The position numbers and the translations under genes were made by a program. A stretch of 8,335 bases of DNA, taken from Euryarchaeota archaeon UBA623 (lineage in GTDB: Archaea; Thermoplasmatota; Poseidoniia; Poseidoniales; Thalassarchaeaceae). Positions 6,459-8,335 of this stretch are shown one piece after another (the stretch's first letter is position 1; each line of letters opens with the position of its first letter). Location of the stretch: assembly GCA_002505325.1 (NCBI GenBank), contig DAUV01000043.1, forward strand, positions 1 to 8,335. Direction: 5' to 3'. The notes beneath the pieces were generated by a model. It saw nothing but the letters and a program-made list of their open reading frames with translations, had not been told where the DNA came from and ran no database searches.

Positions 6459-6469
6459 TGGCGTTACAG

Positions 6470-6488
6470 CGCTCGCCGTAGGCGAGCG
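6470..6488. promoter_or_regulatory. 19-bp perfect dyad, operator-like
   Basis: CGCTCGCC-GTA-GGCGAGCG is an 8-bp perfect inverted repeat around a 3-bp centre. A spacer this small favours a dimeric regulator site on DNA over an RNA hairpin, though it could fold as one. It lies between two divergent start codons and could affect both genes. No regulator gene is seen nearby. Confidence 0.5.
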
Positions 6489-6515
6489 AGGGTTCTTTGC
6501 GTACCACCGAGTGGT

Positions 6516-7214
6516 GTGTATGGGGCGAGTACTTTGGCCGATGTCATCCTCCTTCTAGTCGATAGAGAGGGCTTTGACAGCCTCTGTTTGAAACCTCTTG
6601 GTGAATTATTAGCTGGCATGGAGGGCCGCGCCTTCAGGGCACTGCGACCGAAGCTAGACGCACGCTTCCACAGGAGCTTCGATGTAGATATTGAGGGGGA
6701 TGTTATGGAGTGGTCGGATGCAAAGGCCAATCTGGATCCTACCAAACCACTCGTTGAACAGGGATTGGATTCCAAATCATCCTGCGAACTGGCACTAGCA
6801 CTGGCACGCTGGTGCTCGTTTGGAGAGTGGAGTTGCTGGGATGCCAGACTGTTTCTGTACATCGAGCCTCTTCTAGGTAGAAATCTGTCTGGCGAGGAAT
6901 TTCTACAGCAGAAGGTCTGGTCAGAGTTCTCTGAGTCTCTGTCTAGAATTGACAGGATATCTTACGCGGAATCAGTGGTGCTTGACTGGATGGCACGTCG
7001 ACAGGGCTTCGGCGAGACGATGGAGCCTTCTGAGGATCCCCGTATACTACCTACAATGGAGTCCCACCGCAGTGCCAGCGAATCGCTGTTCGACTTCATC
7101 TACCGAGCACGCAGCGAGGAGTTACCGATACTAATCGGTAGAGAGTTCCTAGAACCGGAACTTTGGAATCTTGACTCTCAGAGTCTGGGCGAGGTTATGG
7201 AGGTGGCAGCATGA
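6516..7214 (+). CDS. Hypothetical protein translationally coupled to nadM
   Basis: A 232-aa product I do not recognise. It appears soluble and largely helical, acidic, with many E/D, L and W residues and no signal peptide, membrane span or obvious metal-binding motif. Only scattered cysteines occur (24, 90, 100, 107). Segments that might be useful for a search are KPLVEQGLDSKSSCELALAL (78-97) and RARSEELPILIGREFLEPEL (197-216). The gene is supported by its length, by ending in an ATGA overlap with nadM and by providing the GGAGGTG ribosome site for it. The start is uncertain: GTG 6516 gives the longest sensible product and abuts a small hairpin, but has no Shine-Dalgarno site; TTG 6534 is an alternative, and the first in-frame ATG is only at 6618. 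Cotranscription with nadM suggests a role linked to NAD synthesis, but nothing in the sequence proves it. Confidence 0.72.
   Translation: MYGASTLADVILLLVDREGFDSLCLKPLGELLAGMEGRAFRALRPKLDARFHRSFDVDIEGDVMEWSDAKANLDPTKPLVEQGLDSKSSCELALALARWCSFGEWSCWDARLFLYIEPLLGRNLSGEEFLQQKVWSEFSESLSRIDRISYAESVVLDWMARRQGFGETMEPSEDPRILPTMESHRSASESLFDFIYRARSEELPILIGREFLEPELWNLDSQSLGEVMEVAA
7199..7205 (+). promoter_or_regulatory. Strong Shine-Dalgarno site for nadM
   Basis: GGAGGTG lies five bases before the ATG at 7211, inside the last codons of the upstream gene. It is the best ribosome site in the window and fixes this start over the in-frame ATG at 7226. With the ATGA overlap it indicates translational coupling. 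Confidence 0.8.
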
Positions 7215-7825
7215 CTGATCTTCCAATGCACCCGGAGCCACCAGCATCGCCGCCAGTTCCTAGCTTAGTAGTCCTAGGACGGTTCCAGCCATTTCATCAC
7301 GGTCATGCACTGTTGATCAAGGCCGCAGAGGAGTGGCGTAGACTCAATGCCCCTGAGCTTCCACTTATTATCACAATTGGCTCTTCAAATAGGCCAGAGT
7401 CGATGGAAAACCCATGGAGTCCAGAAGAGAGAATTACAATGCTCAATATGTGGTTAGATGCAGAGGGCATTGGTGATGTTGGAATAGTCGCCGTCCCAGA
7501 TATTGAGGATCCCCCAAATTGGGTAGTTCACGCTGAACGGTATCATGGGGTGGCCGGCGTCTTCTTCACTAGCGATATGCCTTCAGCAGAGCTCTATGAG
7601 AGTGCCGGATGGCCTGTCGTGATGTCCTCACTAGAGCAGCGAGACAGCTTTGAGGGGTGGCGAGTCAGAGAGACAGCGAGGATGTTGTCGACCGTGGATG
7701 ATGAGGAAGCAGTCCGCAGTGTCCTATCACACTCTATTCCATTAGTGGTTGTCGAACATCTCATCAGTTGCAATGCGTTGAGACGCCTCGCCTTCCTCGG
7801 AGAAGGCGGTGAGCCAGTCGGCTGA
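7211..7825 (+). CDS. nadM: Nicotinamide-nucleotide adenylyltransferase, archaeal NadM type
   Basis: Transfers AMP from ATP to nicotinamide mononucleotide to make NAD+ (cytosolic). The 204-aa product is somewhat longer than typical NadM (about 170-180) because of a proline-rich N-terminal extension of 17 residues. Family motifs: GRFQPFHHGH (23-32), the nucleotidyltransferase H-x-G-H site; IGSSNRPES followed by NPWSPEERITML (67-78), matching IGSAQ...DPFTAGERVMML of the Methanothermobacter enzyme; W104 in PPNWVVH; and RDSFEGWRVRETARM (144-158), matching RDRYSGTEVRRRM. In that last motif S-G-T is E-G-W, an unusual change at a site expected to contact ATP phosphates, though the final arginine (R153) is kept. 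FMN adenylyltransferase or other archaeal relatives are less likely given the N-P-W/F and W-V-x-H matches. It overlaps the upstream unknown gene by 4 bp, and its TGA abuts the stop of the convergent gene. Confidence 0.9.
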   Translation: MTDLPMHPEPPASPPVPSLVVLGRFQPFHHGHALLIKAAEEWRRLNAPELPLIITIGSSNRPESMENPWSPEERITMLNMWLDAEGIGDVGIVAVPDIEDPPNWVVHAERYHGVAGVFFTSDMPSAELYESAGWPVVMSSLEQRDSFEGWRVRETARMLSTVDDEEAVRSVLSHSIPLVVVEHLISCNALRRLAFLGEGGEPVG

Positions 7826-8335
7826 TTACCAGACGCCTTCAAAGGTACACGAGTCGTTGCATGTGTCGATGATAATCCCTGAGTCAAGATACTCAAAGGC
7901 CATGTTGTAGGCCTCAGGAACTCCTCTAATTTGTCCATGGGCATTAGAGTGATAGTCCAATGAACCAGCTAGATTGCCAATCGGGACCTCGGGAAAACCA
8001 CCATCGAAGTACACAACCCCTGATCCCTCGATTGAATCACTTTCCAATTGTACTCCCCAAGGGTGCCAAGGTGAGGATTTCAGATTCGAGATTCCCGCTG
8101 TCCTAACAGCCCTGTCGCAACTCAAAGTCGAGACTTGGAAGTCATTCATCGAGGTGATGTAGAGCATTTGGAAAGGTTGAATCAATCCCTCGAGACCATT
8201 CTCGTGATAAGGCAAGAAAGTCTCAGCATCTAGGGAGTCCCATATTGATTGCATTGCGGCAATCAGGATTCCCCTATCATTCCTAGAAGGGTATGCTATG
8301 CTCTCGGCAAAGAGCATCTCGAAGGTGATGTAGTG
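7826..8335 (-). CDS. C-terminal part of an unrecognised protein (5' end beyond window)
   Basis: The minus-strand frame is open from the right edge to a TAA at 7828-7826, about 169 residues. The ATG at 8317 lies inside a frame that continues upstream (HYITFE precedes it), so the real start is probably outside. Four cysteines, two in the closing DTCNDSCTFEGVW, and many aromatic, N, S and G residues suggest an extracytoplasmic, disulfide-bonded protein. The segment GVVYFDGGFPEVPIG, then SNAHGQIRGVPEAYNMAFEYLDSG, and then a terminal cysteine resembles in layout the C-terminal acid and histidine part of secreted alpha/beta hydrolases with a TAP-like C-terminal domain. That is a weak impression, as no nucleophile elbow is in view. 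The stop abuts that of nadM with no spacer. Confidence 0.65.
   Translation of the reverse strand, partial: HYITFEMLFAESIAYPSRNDRGILIAAMQSIWDSLDAETFLPYHENGLEGLIQPFQMLYITSMNDFQVSTLSCDRAVRTAGISNLKSSPWHPWGVQLESDSIEGSGVVYFDGGFPEVPIGNLAGSLDYHSNAHGQIRGVPEAYNMAFEYLDSGIIIDTCNDSCTFEGVW

Larger units (their letters stand above)
6398..6515. promoter_or_regulatory. Dyad-rich divergent intergenic region (DRG GTPase / unknown protein-nadM)
   Basis: This 118-bp gap is GC-rich and packed with inverted repeats: CGCCACC (6423-6429) with GGTGGCG (6457-6463), perfect; CCGGGTT/AATCCGG (6441-6458) with a CTTG loop and one G-T pair; an 8-bp dyad at 6470-6488; and ACCAC-CGA-GTGGT (6503-6515), which ends at the proposed GTG start. 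CGCCCC (6432-6437) can also pair with GGGGCG (6522-6527) inside the next gene. GGGTTCTT occurs twice (6443, 6490). The frame running into the next gene reads as arginine-rich nonsense here (RYSARRRRARV), so the region is probably not coding. It could be operator DNA for both directions or a structured leader; no clear TATA box is visible. Confidence 0.55.

Noticed and set aside
6441..6463. GGGTTCTTGAATCC resembles a tRNA T-arm (GGTTCGAATCC)
   Set aside because: The stem-loop is one base too long for a T-arm, and no matching acceptor 5' half, D-arm or anticodon arm lies upstream; it is better read as a simple hairpin.
1..8335. CRISPR arrays, insertion sequences, defence or toxin-antitoxin genes
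   Set aside because: No regularly spaced repeats, transposase-like frames, terminal inverted repeats or nuclease motifs were seen; the genes are mostly housekeeping.

Overview
The window looks archaeal. Two genes belong to families that are archaeal/eukaryotic or archaeal in character: a DRG-type GTPase with a C-terminal TGS domain, and an archaeal-type (NadM) NMN adenylyltransferase. GTG/TTG starts, Shine-Dalgarno sites on only some genes, almost no space between genes, and a calcium-binding D-x-D-x-D-G insert in a membrane protein would suit a marine Thermoplasmatota archaeon (Poseidoniales/Marine Group II). That last assignment is inference; no rRNA or other marker gene is present.

Layout, left to right: a possible divergent partial ORF at the left edge (minus, 1-107, weak); citrate synthase (plus, 142-1311); a glycerophosphodiester phosphodiesterase (minus, 1312-2478); an Atg22/UMF1-like MFS transporter with a large acidic insert (plus, 2542-4473); a divergent TatC (minus, 4460-5224) downstream of a DRG-family GTPase (minus, 5282-6397); a structured 118-bp divergent intergenic region; an unrecognised 232-aa protein (plus, 6516-7214) coupled by an ATGA overlap to NadM (plus, 7211-7825); and the C-terminal part of an unrecognised, possibly secreted protein running off the right edge (minus, 7826-8335). 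No stretch over 300 bp lacks a gene.

Strands alternate almost gene by gene. All three convergent junctions have no intergenic DNA: two are the same six bases TGATTA, in which the two stop codons abut, and the third is a 14-bp overlap. No canonical terminator can fit between the stop codons there.

The functions are mostly housekeeping (TCA-cycle entry, phosphodiester turnover, solute transport, protein export, translation-linked GTPase, NAD synthesis) and do not form one pathway. The most striking observation is that the phosphodiesterase appears circularly permuted: its PEN, E-x-D and HD motifs are at the N-terminus, while the catalytic HRGAG strand that normally opens the domain forms the last residues of the protein. 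Other points of interest are the Ca-binding-type insert in the predicted outer TM9-TM10 loop of the transporter, a TatC lacking usual glutamates, a eukaryote/mitochondrion-like citrate synthase, and the dyad-rich divergent promoter region.
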